Shown here: piece by piece, positions 10,476 to 21,072 of the stretch
Numbering within the stretch: the first letter of the stretch is position 1
Layout: every line of letters starts with the position of its first letter
DNA from: Dentipellis sp. KUC8613
Lineage: Eukaryota > Basidiomycota > Agaricomycetes > Russulales > Hericiaceae
Assembly: GCA_002286715.1 (NCBI GenBank)
Contig: NSJX01000014.1
Location: 135,086 to 199,085, forward strand
Length of the DNA: 64,000 bases
Direction of reading: 5' to 3'
Program-made: the position numbers and the translations under genes
The notes under the pieces: generated by a model
Told to the model about the DNA's origin: nothing
What the model saw: the letters and a program-made list of their open reading frames with translations, nothing else
The model's database searches: none

Positions 10476-10960
10476 CTACCCACCATGCAGCGTCGAGATA
10501 AACACCACCTCGTCGCCCTCCTGCACCTCATACGCGCCCTCGCCCTCCAGCTCCCAGTCCGTGTCGTTCACGAGCACCAGGATGCCCGGCCGGCTGTGTG
10601 CACGCACGCAAGATAAATCAGCATGCCATCTCTCACACAGTGCAAAAGCGAAACGGAGGGCATGTGGAAACTGAGGGCGGGTAGAGTATGAGGGGCAAGG
10701 ACGTACACAGACCCCGTCCCCTCATCGACGAACAGCTCCGCGCGCTCCGTGAGCAGGTTGTCGCGCAGCCAGTGGATCAGGAAGTTCAGGTCCGCCGGCT
10801 TCTGCTTTAGCTCTACGCCCTCGCCTGCGTCTGTACCTGGGGCAGCGGAGACGGCGGTGGAGGTGTGCGCGGGGATGGAGACGCGGTGCGAGCGCTGGTT
10901 GTTGAACAGCAGCTCGAGGCCGCCGCCGAATTCGATTTTGAGGTTGATCGTCGTCGACAT
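10476..10960 (-). CDS. URM1: ubiquitin-related modifier 1
   Basis: Sulfur carrier and ubiquitin-like modifier; activated by Uba4, it donates sulfur for 2-thiolation of tRNA wobble uridine and can be conjugated to proteins. Exons 10960-10707 and 10593-10476 (113-nt intron, phase 2) give 123 aa. Family blocks occur in order: [14 protein letters not shown] near the N-terminus, [20 protein letters not shown], then after the splice [17 protein letters not shown] and [14 protein letters not shown]. The protein ends exactly at the C-terminal Gly-Gly (122-123) needed for thiocarboxylate formation, so the second exon is required and the model is well supported. An Ala/Gly-rich insertion of about 20 residues between strands makes it longer than the ~100-aa yeast protein. 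Confidence 0.95.
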
Positions 10961-11396
10961 TGACTGGGATATTTACCGGTGGGTGTCGCACGAGGGTCTA
11001 CGAGTTGGATGAGAATACTATGAGTATTAGCTACAATCGGATGCTTACGCGACGTACGTATACTGACCTTGCTGTGAATCCTGGACGGGTCGGCAATTTG
11101 ACGAGATCTGTCCTCAGATCGCGGATTCGAATCTTGCAAAGGACTCCGAGGAGGCGGTTGTTTGGACGTGTTAGGATCCCAAGGCGATAGCTTTAGATCT
11201 GTAGATTAGATTGCCGCCCACTCAACCGCTTGTGAAGATGGCCATATGCATGATCCGTAGAGCTACAGCATCGCATTATTGTACACACACTCCTCAACGC
11301 ACATATACGGAGCGGAAACTATATACAGCAACACGGCAAGATACCCAAGTGTCCGAGTCGCGCGCTCCGCCATGGAGGAACTTAGAGCACGGACGC
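10961..11396. other. intergenic, URM1 promoter side
   Basis: About 440 bp between the URM1 start and the 3' end of the next minus-strand gene. No coding signal or repeat seen. Confidence 0.5.
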
Positions 11397-12850
11397 TCAA
11401 CTCCAGTCGGGCCTGACCTCCTCGGGCCCATGCGGGTTGTCCCCGTTCAGATGCGCGCGCTCCTGGTCCTCGTCTGGCGGGAGCGCGATGCGGCCCTCCC
11501 TGCGGCTGGCGAGGTACGTCCACACGGTGGCCAGGATGAGCGCGAGCGGGTGCACGACAGTGAACATGATCGTCGTGATCTACGCGTGCGTTAACGTTCC
11601 ATACATCAGCAACAGCGCCGAAGAGGACAAGCAAAAGAGGAGAGGTAGGGAGAAGGAGTGGGAGTGGGAGAGGAGACGCACGTATACGGGTGCGGGCTTC
11701 GGCCGGCGCGCCCAGAGGGAGACGCAGATCCACGTCGCGCCGACGCACCAGGTGATGTCGCGCCGGACGACGACGAAGAGGAGCGCGAGGATGTTGACGC
11801 CGAGGATGACGCCGAAGCTGGCCCATTGGTGCTGGTCGTAGTGGTCTGGGTGCGCTGGGTCCCACGCGAGGCCGAGCGTGACGCTGCGTGTTATTTCATA
11901 TCAGATCATTGACGCGGAGGAAGGATAATGGTAAAGAAGAAGACGTACAACAGCGAGTAAGGGAATAGGAGCGAAAGTGGCAGGATGAGGAAGAGGCGGA
12001 CGGGGACGTGGATGAAGAGGTGGTCGAGGGGCCGCTGCGAGGTGGGCGGGTGGTAGATGAGGAGCACGAGGTTCGCGTAGATGAGAAGCAGTACTAGAAG
12101 ACCCAGCAAAATGGTGGAAGCGAGGAATAGTTGGAACACCTTGTTCACGGCAATGAATGTATGTCAGAGTTTTGGCACGGAGCTCAAGGATCCGGACGGA
12201 GGACGCACCCATGCGACGGCCCATCCTGCCATGACAAAGTTGGCAAGGACCACAGCCATTCCAACGCCTTTGACGACAGTTTTCTGGGACGATAGTTACA
12301 TTCCGTTGCGCTTCCGCCGTCACCGCTGCACGCACCTTCGTCTCCGGCTTCCTCACAAACACGAGCAAGAGGCAGTAGCCGATCTGGCCTAGATATATGA
12401 GCAGCACGTATCCTGCGATCAAGTGACGGTGTGGAGTCAGCCCCGTCGGAAACAGCCTCGCAACATCGCCTGTCAGTGCGGCAAGTCGTGAGCTATGAAA
12501 CTCTATCTGTTCAGAAAGGACAGGTGACTTGCCGATTGTGGGTGATACGACGAGAGAGCATATGATGACTGTCGCCATGTTAATGACAAGTGACAGAGGC
12601 GTCAGGACCTGCAGGCTGCCGAACTGGTGCATCAGATACTGCGAGCACCGTCAGGGATGGGGTGGAGGAGCACTGACCGGATGAGGGTGAAGTAGTCCCG
12701 CACAGCCGGGTCGTTCATGTCGAAAGGTAGTGTATCCATGGTGTCGACGGGGAGCGTAGAGAGAATGAAGATGGAGAGGAGGGAGAGATGGAGGAAGAGC
12801 GGGTGCTTGGAGGCATTCCTTCGAGCGAGGCTGGCCAAGCACGACGTCAT
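11397..12850 (-). CDS. fungal multi-pass membrane protein, DUF1774-like
   Basis: Six exons: 12850-12674, 12638-12336, 12283-12209, 12139-11949, 11883-11682 and 11579-11397, giving about 376 aa. Six to eight hydrophobic spans are visible, for example VLTPLSLVINMATVIICSLV, LIAGYVLLIYLGQIGYCLLL, GVGMAVVLANFVMAGWAVAW, LFLASTILLGLLVLLLIYAN, SFGVILGVNILALLFVVV and TTIMFTVVHPLALILATVW. The segment FVTLGLAWDPAHPDHYDQH, then RRDITWCVGATWICVSLW, resembles the fungal DUF1774 family by memory of the pattern, not by search. The hydrophilic C-terminus probably faces the cytosol. Intron 1 would be only 35 nt with a weak GTGCTC donor; the alternative is initiation at Met 12632 (MHQFGSLQV) in exon 2. No enzymatic motif seen. 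Confidence 0.75.
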
Positions 12851-13401
12851 ACCTCCCAGACGCTGAGCCTGTCAGCCGCTTTACGTCAACAAATCCGCAA
12901 CAAATCTGATTTGTTTGGTCGCTGTGCCGCGTGTTCTGTTCGTCAACGACCACGTCCATCTACCACAACAACAGTCCACATGCAAACGATACTCTGTTCG
13001 TTGCACTTATTCCAGCGCGATGCCTGATCAGTCTGTGCGATGGAATGGTGCGTCGCTGTCCATACAGAAGGCTCGAGCTTCCATGGAACACCTCTGGAAT
13101 AGTCTGTACTCCATCGCGGCCATCGCGATAATTGACACATCCCCGTCCGTTTTTACTTTTCTATGACTCGCATCCACAGCCTGCGGATGTCCATCGGGGG
13201 CGAATCCCCAGCAGCTCTTTACTGATTTTTCTTTTACTGATTATACCCCCGCCTCATGGCCTACACATGGTCTAACGCCCTTCCGCCGCATGCCCTCTAG
13301 CCAGCTAAAAGCATCGCCCGACGCCCTGCCCTCCTGTGTCCGCCCTTTCAGCAACACAAAGGCAGGCAGCTCCTCCAACAATCATAAGTAATCTCGCAAT
13401 C
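12851..13401. other. divergent promoter region
   Basis: 550 bp between two divergent ATGs. Sequence around 13200-13260 is AT-richer than its surroundings (CTTTTACTGATTATACC). No binding site is clear enough to name. Confidence 0.4.
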
Positions 13402-14070
13402 ATGGACGCCTCCGCCTCCGCCTCCCTCGCTGCATCCCCACTAAGCACACCCCACTCCCCTCCAGAGAATCCCAACTCCGTCCCATTCCCAACAGTCCCC
13501 GCGGCAAGCACGATGCAGCCCAGCCTCTCCCTACCAGTGCCTCTCCATCAAACTCGCTCTGAGCCGGACGGCCCATCCCAACAGTACTACACCTTCCCCA
13601 CCTCGCGTGCATCACGCGACTCTATCGCTGCCCATCATGGCTCCCGATCCCGTTCATCGTCCTACTCCCGTTCATACCACGTCCGTTCCCCGGCAACCTC
13701 CACGTACAGCTATCGCGCTCGCCCGGGCACGCAGCAGCTCAGCCCCGTCGCGGAGGAGTCCGAGGCAGACCGCGCACGCGGCTCGCGCTCCGCCGGCTCA
13801 TCGCCCATCTCGCGCTACGGCCCTGCGATAGGCATGGGCTCCTACGCGGAGGCGGGCCCGGACGACACCTTCATGGAGGACATCACCCTCGCGATGCTCA
13901 CGATGCTGCCGTCGCAGCACCAGCGTTCTGTAAAGAGGCGCAAAGCGACGCAGCGTGCGCACTCGAAGAGCACCGTCAAGCGTGCCGCAGGCGCAACGGG
14001 CCGTGCCATCTCGGCACTTTGCAGGGTCATACGTTGTCCTCCGAGCTGGGTTACGACGAGGCGTCCGTAG
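13402..14070 (+). CDS. uncharacterised Ser-rich protein with basic C-terminal tail
   Basis: Single exon, 222 aa; not recognised. Residues 1-135 are Ser/Pro/Arg-rich and probably disordered, with a phosphosite-like run HHGSRSRSSSYSRSYHVRS. A short acidic-hydrophobic segment, PDDTFMEDITLAMLTMLP (about 155-172), could fold or bind a partner. It is followed by a strongly basic tail (SVKRRKATQRAHSK, then STVKRAAGATGRAISALCR) that resembles a nuclear-localisation or nucleic-acid-binding stretch. The start at 13402 (MDASASAS) has a favourable AATCATGG context; an ATG 66 nt upstream in frame is possible. Coding status rests on the long biased ORF and on the non-repetitive C-terminal half. Confidence 0.6.
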   Translation: MDASASASLAASPLSTPHSPPENPNSVPFPTVPAASTMQPSLSLPVPLHQTRSEPDGPSQQYYTFPTSRASRDSIAAHHGSRSRSSSYSRSYHVRSPATSTYSYRARPGTQQLSPVAEESEADRARGSRSAGSSPISRYGPAIGMGSYAEAGPDDTFMEDITLAMLTMLPSQHQRSVKRRKATQRAHSKSTVKRAAGATGRAISALCRVIRCPPSWVTTRRP

Positions 14071-14648
14071 GCGTCTGCCCCTGGCTCGCATGCGTCATTT
14101 GCTTCGTTTCCCCACATCCCCCGCTTGCTATGTTTTCATTTGTGTCGCGAGGCTCCGGTGCGCTTCCTCGGTACAGCTTTTGTGTTGCCTTTTTTCTGAT
14201 CCGCCTCCTTGCGTTGTAGCCCCACCAACCTTGTTCCGTTCCCTACAACCCCGCTCGCAGTCCAACCTTGTTTTGTTATCTAGATGCTGCCATGACGAGT
14301 GGCAAGAGGCGAATTCCGACGTAGGCCGTGCCTGTGCCACTCGCCTTGTTCCGCCTCCGCAGCCTCCAATTGACGGTCCGCGCACCGAACATGCACCCGT
14401 CTCCAACACAACCGCCACAATGACCACAAGACACGCGTGCTATTGTCTGGCGGCGCAGAGATCCACGAGGCTTGTCTCTCCGCCACACAAAGGAAAGCGG
14501 GATCACGTGGAATGCTTTGACCTCGGTGCGGTGCGATAAAAGAACAACACGCCCCTACTTGGTCGCCATTGTCCTCCCTGCCCACACTCCAGACGCGCCA
14601 CCGTCTTCTCGAATTCAACCACATTGTCCCCCGCGACCACAATCCGCC
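14071..14648. other. intergenic, promoter of kinase gene
   Basis: About 580 bp, CT-rich towards 14648. Small ORFs only. No specific element named. Confidence 0.4.
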
Positions 14649-16748
14649 ATGGGTCAATCAGCTATAGTCCGCAGCGGACTGCGTCCACAATATGGTGGCC
14701 CCGCGTCAAAGTACTCTATTACTATAACCATCCCCTCCGAGCCCTCTGTTTCCCCATCCATCCATCTCACCAAGAACAAGAACAAGCGACCTGCCTCGTC
14801 CCAGAAGATGCATGTGCACCCGCTTGCGACCCCGCCCTCCCCTATCACCTCTCTCGCCCCCATCCCCTCTACATCGTCGTCCTCGTCGTACGGACGCAGC
14901 TATGGGTCGACCGTCACGTTCCCCGTGAAGCCGCCCCGGAAGCAGCGCCGCCTCGAACGCCCTCGGCCAGCCGGGCTCACCCTCGACACGTCCCGCCTCC
15001 CCATCGAAGGCCCCTCCCTATCCCTGTCCCCATCCCCATCCCTGTCCCCATCCCCATCCCCATCCCCCTCGCGCACCCCAGCGCGCACGCCCATCTCCCC
15101 GCGCCTGTTCCCCGTGCCGCTCCCGCCGCTCACCCCCACCTCCCCCAGTGCCACCTTCTCCCCGCGCCGGCGCGAGCGCGCCTCGCAGCTCGACACCGCG
15201 CTCGCGCTCGACGACGCGCGCCGGCGGCGCGTCTCCGCGACGCGCCTGCCCGCGCGCACGTGCTCGCGCACCACCAGCACCAGCGCGTCCTCCTTCTCGC
15301 TCTCGCCCACCAAGGCGCGGCGCCCGTCCGTCCTCTCGCTCTCGCCCCTGCCCTCGCCCACAAGACCACGAACAAAATCACGAGCGGAGCCCACCTCGCC
15401 CTCACCCTCGCCGATCCGCGAGAAGCAAGCGCAGCCGGGCCCGTTCGCGGTGCTGCAGCACCTCCAGGCGGGCGCGTTCGGCCGCGCGCTCGCGGTGCGC
15501 GACCTCGCGACGCGCCGCGTCGTGTGCCTCAAGGCGTTCGACAAGGCGCGCCACACGGAGGCGCGCCACGTGCGTGCGCTGCGCCGCGAGCTGCATGCGT
15601 ACCAGCGCGTCGCGGGCAGCAGGGAGTGCCTGTTCGTGATGGATGTGCATGCGGTGTTTCAGAATGAGGAGAGCGTGTTTTTTGCGATGGTGAGTGCTTG
15701 AGCTGTTGGTTGTTGTTGGCTTGGAGGAGGCTGATGCGATGGGCGTGGATAGGACTTGATGGACCATGATCTGTTGACGCACATTCTGAAGGGCCCCAGT
15801 CCCGACCAGATTCGCAAGTGGATGGCACAGATGGTACGTAGTTTCTTCCTTCAGTCTCTTCGCGTTTCTAACAGCTGTGTGGTACATATAGGCCTCGGGC
15901 ATCAACGCGCTGCACGACATGGGCCTGCTGCACCGCGACCTGAAGCCAGAGAACGTGCTCGTCGACCACGCCGGCTGCGCGCGCATCGCAGACCTCGGCG
16001 CCGCGTACGTGCACCCGTACCCGCTCTCGCCGAGCGAGGTCTACTCGAGCGAGGTCGTCGGCACGCGGCAGTACATGGCGCCCGAGGTCGTCGCGCTCTG
16101 CGGCGCGCGTGCGGACGAGGCGCGCGCGATGATGTACGGCGTCGGCGTCGACTGGTGGGCCCTCGGGTGCATGTTCTTCGATATGCTCTCTGGCACAGTA
16201 CGTCCTTTCCCTCTCCCTCCTCTCCCTACGCATTACTGACAGCCAACTACACCCTGCAGTCACTATTCGCAGACCACGCAGACCTGAAGGCGTACCTCAG
16301 CGCGTTCGGCAAAGGCCACGGGCTCGCGTTCATCCGGGAGCGCCTGACTGCGCCCGCGACGCCGCTCGAGGAGGACCTGCTCCTCGGGCTGCTGCACGCG
16401 CAGGAGGACCGCCGCTACACGTTCAAGCACGTCGCGCACGCGGGCTACTTCTGGCGCGACGGGCACGCGTACTCCGAGTTCGAGGGCCTCGCGCGCCGCG
16501 CGCGGGCGGCGCGCTCCCTGTACCGCCCCGAGCGCGCGCAGTACCAGAATCTGGGCGGCGAGGGCGAGGGCGAGGGCGCGGAGGTGCTGGATCTGTTTGA
16601 GAGCACGAATCAAGCGATGCGCATCGCGGAGGATAAGGGCGCGCAGGGGGAGCGCGGGAGTGGGTATGGGCTCAGTCGTGTGTGGGACTCGTTTGCGTGG
16701 ATCAGTCCGAAGGGGATGTGGAGCGACTGGGCGTATATTCGCGGGTAG
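14649..16748 (+). CDS. Ser/Thr protein kinase with disordered Ser/Pro N-terminus
   Basis: Exons 14649-15689, 15753-15833, 15892-16197 and 16260-16748, all phase 0, give 638 aa. Residues 1-260 are disordered and Ser/Pro/Arg-rich. The kinase domain runs from about 265: weak glycine loop (LQAGAFGRALA), ATP Lys in CLKAFDK (295), aC Glu (314), catalytic loop LLHRDLKPENVL (D390, K392), DLG in place of DFG (D408), and activation-segment end YMAPEVV. A long C-terminal extension ends FAWISPKGMWSDWAYIRG, paralleled by [13 protein letters not shown] in the kinase at 39018. Exon 2 (DLMDHDLLTH, then ILKGPSPDQIRKWMAQM) is exactly 27 codons, as in both paralogues. Key residues for catalysis are retained, so this copy is probably active. 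The substrate is unknown. Confidence 0.85.
15002..15072. repeat. CCCATC/CCTGTC hexamer repeat within CDS
   Basis: Imperfect tandem CCCCATCC/CCCTGTCC units inside exon 1 of the kinase encode a Ser-Pro repeat (SLSPSPSLSPSPSPSPS). Coding microsatellite; length polymorphism is expected. Confidence 0.8.
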
Positions 16749-17430
16749 GGTCTGAGGCTCTGAGGGCGGGGCGGGTGAGAGTTAGTCTTGCTCGTCCTCG
16801 TCTCGTCTCGGGTGTGTGCTGCGTCCATCGAAGGGTGGGCGTCGGCGTTGCTGTTGTGTTGCTCTCGTTGCTGCTGCTGCCGTTGCCGTCATTGTTCTCG
16901 TTCCTGCCCTGGTCGCTCCTGTTGTTTGTTCTCGTCGCCATCATTGTCTCTTCTGTCCATCGCATACGTACGTCGTGATGTAGCCTACCTATAGCTTAGA
17001 CCCCCTTACTGTTGTCCACCCCATCTCCATCCCCATCGTCATCATTATCATTGTTTATTACTCATTACGCACTGCACTCTGCTCTCGACACATACATACC
17101 TCACATCTGTTCTGCAATCCAACCCGAATCGAACATGTTTTCTCCCTAAGCCCGCCGGTAATTAGAACTCCACTGCAATCTAGACAAAATCAGGCATATT
17201 GTTGTTAATGTTCACATTCAAATTTAATTGACGGCGTCTGGCTAACATCGATATCTGCCAACGAACGTAAGACTAGATATCGATATAACGTCTAACGTTG
17301 AGCATAAGTACGTACGTACGCGTGCAACAAAATCCCTTTCTCATTGACACTCGCAGCCCACTCAGTCTAAGGCTCCCCGTGGTCTTGAAGCTAGCGTCAA
17401 CCCGAAGCTCTTGCAACTGATGGACGCGCA

Positions 17431-17458
17431 ATCGATGTCGATGTCGATGTCGATGTCG
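17431..17458. repeat. GATGTC hexamer microsatellite
   Basis: About four and a half units of GATGTC in the 4.3-kb gap. On the minus strand this reads as an Asp-Ile repeat in an open frame not supported as a gene. Confidence 0.8.
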
Positions 17459-18456
17459 CTGATCAGCGACCCCCGAGTCGGTGGGTAGGTTGGTGCTTCG
17501 AATTCGATTCCGATTTCGATGGGCCCTTCATATGATGCCGCAGCGCTAGTGCTAGCCTTCCTCGACGACGCCAGATGAACTCGAACGTACGCGTCAGCCT
17601 CTCCTCCCGGACCCCAGGCCCGCATCCAAATTACGCCCGCGACGCGCAGCTCCAATTTCTTTCCCAAGTCCCATCCTGAACGAAAAAATAACACCCAGTA
17701 CCCACGGACGCGGAGAGATCCACGCATCCCAGCTCAAAATACCCCGCCCCTGCCCTGACCTGGCCTGGACGCCCAATCACCGCCATCACGTACGTTACCC
17801 CTGCAGCACCCCGAAATTAAATGTTTACCCCAGACAGGCAGACAGACAGGCAGAGGGACAGAGGGACAGCGGAATGGAAATCGAAGCACCGTGCGCGCGC
17901 AGGCAAAGCACCCGCGACCCACATGCAATGGCGTCCGCGGATGGAACACCCCTGGCCAGGCTCCCGCACGGTGCTGGGGAGCAGCCAAGATTGGAACCAG
18001 AGCCAGAGGCGGGCCCAGAGATGTCGGCAGGCTGGCGCGGGCGTAGTAGTAGGGGTAGGGGTATCTGAATCCGCGCGTCGTTTCCGACCTCGGGCGGCAG
18101 GGGCTGAAGGTACACAGTTGAGTATTTGTGGGTGCGCGGAGGCTTCGAACGCAGGTCCATCAGAAAGATTCAGAGTGTGAGATGCGCCGGTGTATTTAGA
18201 GATCAGAGATTGGGGATTAGGGAGCGGTGTGCGGGCGCTTGGGTGCACATTGCCGAGGATGCAATGAGGCCGGGATCGTTAGCGCTGTATTCGTGGACGG
18301 AATATGCCAGAGGTGTTGTATGGGTACGTTGAGGTGTCAATGCGCGCTGTGCAAGCGAACTGTTGTGCATGACGCACATGGGTGCCTCGAGGCGGGAAAG
18401 ACGCAACTAGCATGGATATCAGGTGATAAAGCGCACCGGATATCATGTTCGTGAAA

Positions 18457-18480
18457 GTCGACGTCTACGCCGACGTCGAC
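18457..18480. repeat. short perfect inverted repeat
   Basis: Arms GTCGACGT and ACGTCGAC, 8 bp each, flank an 8-nt loop in the gene-poor region. It could be a dimeric protein-binding site; no terminator-like U tract follows. Confidence 0.6.
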
Positions 18481-21072
18481 ATCGATGCCAGGCGGCCAAC
18501 GTTCCCATCAATAAGCGCCAGCCCAAGGACATAGTAGCTAATTCTTTGGAACGTCGGCTTCACGCCATGACGCGTGGGCGGCAGCCCCAGTCATGAAACA
18601 TTTAGAACCCAGGCGTTCTCCATTGGCGTTACGGGCGGAAATGGGATGCGTACGCAGGTTGGCCGGGGCTTTCCAAGAGCTGTGAATGCGAAAAAAAAAA
18701 AAGAGGACCGGTCGATGCCGGGCCCTGTCGAATGTGGTATTGTCCCAGAACGCCGATGGATCTGCAAACGGAAAGAAAGATAAGAAAGTAGAGTAGAGTA
18801 CGTGTAGACGACACTTGATATTAGATGATGGAATGCACGACACATATGGACTTCATATCCGAGCCTGCTCGGTTTCACTGTGACGATGATCCAGTCCATA
18901 TGCTGCGCGCATGCATATGCTGCTAGTGCCATTCTACTATCGCAGACCTATATCTCCAAGGGTCAACGTTAAACATTCAGCATTCGACGCTAGCAAGACA
19001 ATAAGAACCCTGGTGCAAGATGCAAGATACAAGATGCAAGATATTAATGATAGCGATGGCATACCAAGTACGCGTCGACCGGAGACACGACGCGCCGGGC
19101 AGAATCCAGATCCAGATGAGTAGCGAAATCTTGCACAGTGTGGGCGCAAAGTTTGCAGAGGCTGTGTCGCGGTGCGCAGGCGAGCCCGATGTCATACATA
19201 TCTGTACGCGATGCATATGCACATACATGATGGTGAGTTGGCTATGTCGCCGCCAGCCTCCAAGGCACCCCGGAGTCCGGAGCTGCTTTTATGTCTGCGC
19301 ATTAGAATCTGATCCGTCGTGCGTTGGGTCAACGGGGCCGGTGCGATACGGAGTGGGGCAAGACTAGGAGGCCGTGCACATACGCCCCAAGGCAGTGTCC
19401 TCGATGCCCATATGCGTACGCCGGTGGCGGGATCTGCTAAGTATCCTATCTGGGACCTGGAAACTTGAAGGAGATCAGGGATCCGGACGATCGTATGCAT
19501 ACATACGTGCGCGGAGCCAGATGGAGCACTTCAGGCTTTCCCTGAGGTCTATCGGCCCAGCGCGCACGCTGGCGCTATGCCGGATTCGAGGCTATAGCGT
19601 CCGGTATGAATATATGGATGCAGGGGTCGCACGGCCATGGAGTGTTGGTGTTCGAGGCTGCTGCGTAGGAGGCGCGTTCATGGAATGTCCGGGTCCGGTG
19701 CGATATGAGGATGTGAAGGGATGAGGAGCGAAGAATGGACCGGAGGGCGGGGTGTATGGGCCGGTCGAGGTCCTGGGATGGGGACGAGGTGGGACGAGGA
19801 CCTGTTTGCTGGTGGGGGAGGACGGGGACCTGGGAGGTGAATTGCGTGAGGTCGAAGCTGGGAAGAGTGCGCCATGCATACACAGACTGGAGCTGAACGG
19901 TCTCGTAATGAGAGTATGGGAAGCTGGGGGAGAAAATGAAGACGGACCCGTAAGTTTCTCGGTCGCCGGCATAAGTACTGGCACTAGACCCCGATGCCCT
20001 GTCACACGACAGCTCGGGAGACGGTGAGCAAGACAAAGGGATGACGGACGACGGTACGTCCGTGCCGAGATCGCGAGTACGGCAGAGCAGAGAAATTCGT
20101 AATGCGCACGTCAAGCTAGTGCCACAGGTCGCTCGACGGTCGACGGAAGAGAGGCCGTAAGTACGAGAACAAGACGGTTATATGTAGGCACCAAGACCTG
20201 CAGGTTTTCACCGACTCGAGAGAGATGGGGTTGCCCACAGTGGACAGGCACCGGAGGGGTCTGGGTCTAGAATTGCCAATGCCGTGATGGAGAATGAGGG
20301 TGGTAAGATGTCAGTGTCACTTTAGCGAGGAACGCGCGGAGATGAGGAGATCAACTCGGACGGAGAGTGCGAGCGTGCGGCTAGATCGCAGCGCCGACTG
20401 GGATTGGACGCGGGTTTGGAGGTTACGGAAGACAGACGAGGTCGGAGGGTTTGTGTCGCAGCGAAAGAACACCGGCGAAGCACGATCACTTACGAGTGGC
20501 TGATGGGTCATGTCTGTGAAGGACAGGATAGCAGGATCAGAATTCCGAGCATTGAAAGAGGGCTGAAATTCGCGTGAAATAGGGCGCGGCTGATGACAGG
20601 AAAACAAGACAAAGATCTACAGGGCATCAACGGGCCGCCTTGTCCTGGAGGGCGACCTGAGACATATGTGATGCCTAGCGGGGCAGACGGGGATGAGAGG
20701 GTAGCCCCGTTGGACAACTGAAGGCGAGTTGTTGTAGCGGTTGCCGTCGAGGAACGAGGAGGACGATTAGCGGTCGCGAAGGACGGCGAGGCGTGCCGGC
20801 GGGAAGCGACAGTGCGCCCCCATCGGGGCCCCGATCTGATTCCGTGTGTTGGGGGCGAGATTTCCAAGTGAGAGGAGGAGGATGATGGGCCGGGTCCGGG
20901 GCGGAGGAGGGAGGCAAACAGGGAACAACATGAGCGTCTGGTCGGGCGGTGCAGAGCTCGAGACGCTGCAGGCAACCTTAAAGCGCTTTTCCCCCGACGC
21001 CTGGCCGTCGAGAATGCTCCGGCGTGTCCCCCCGTAGTCTTTCCCTCCTTTCCCACCGCTCCTTCATTCCCC

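Larger units (their letters stand above)
16749..21072. other. 4.3-kb gene-poor region
   Basis: No supported gene on either strand. Contents seen: a TCGATG tandem repeat (about 17431-17458), a TACGTACGTACG run near 17310, an 8-bp-arm inverted repeat GTCGACGT/ACGTCGAC (18457-18480), an A-tract at about 18692-18703, and a CAAGATG/CAAGATA direct repeat (about 19013-19042). Open frames at 17362-17727 and 19575-20114 (minus) lack splice-consistent extension or family motifs. It may serve as a long upstream region for the gene starting at 21073. Confidence 0.5.

Noticed and set aside
11123..11133. GGATTCGAATC resembling a tRNA T-loop
   Set aside because: Flanks do not form a T-stem, and no D-arm, anticodon arm or acceptor stem was found on either strand.
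19575..20114. 179-aa minus-strand ORF in the 4.3-kb gap
   Set aside because: Ser/Pro/Thr-rich composition, no splice-supported extension, and overlapping open frames in other phases.
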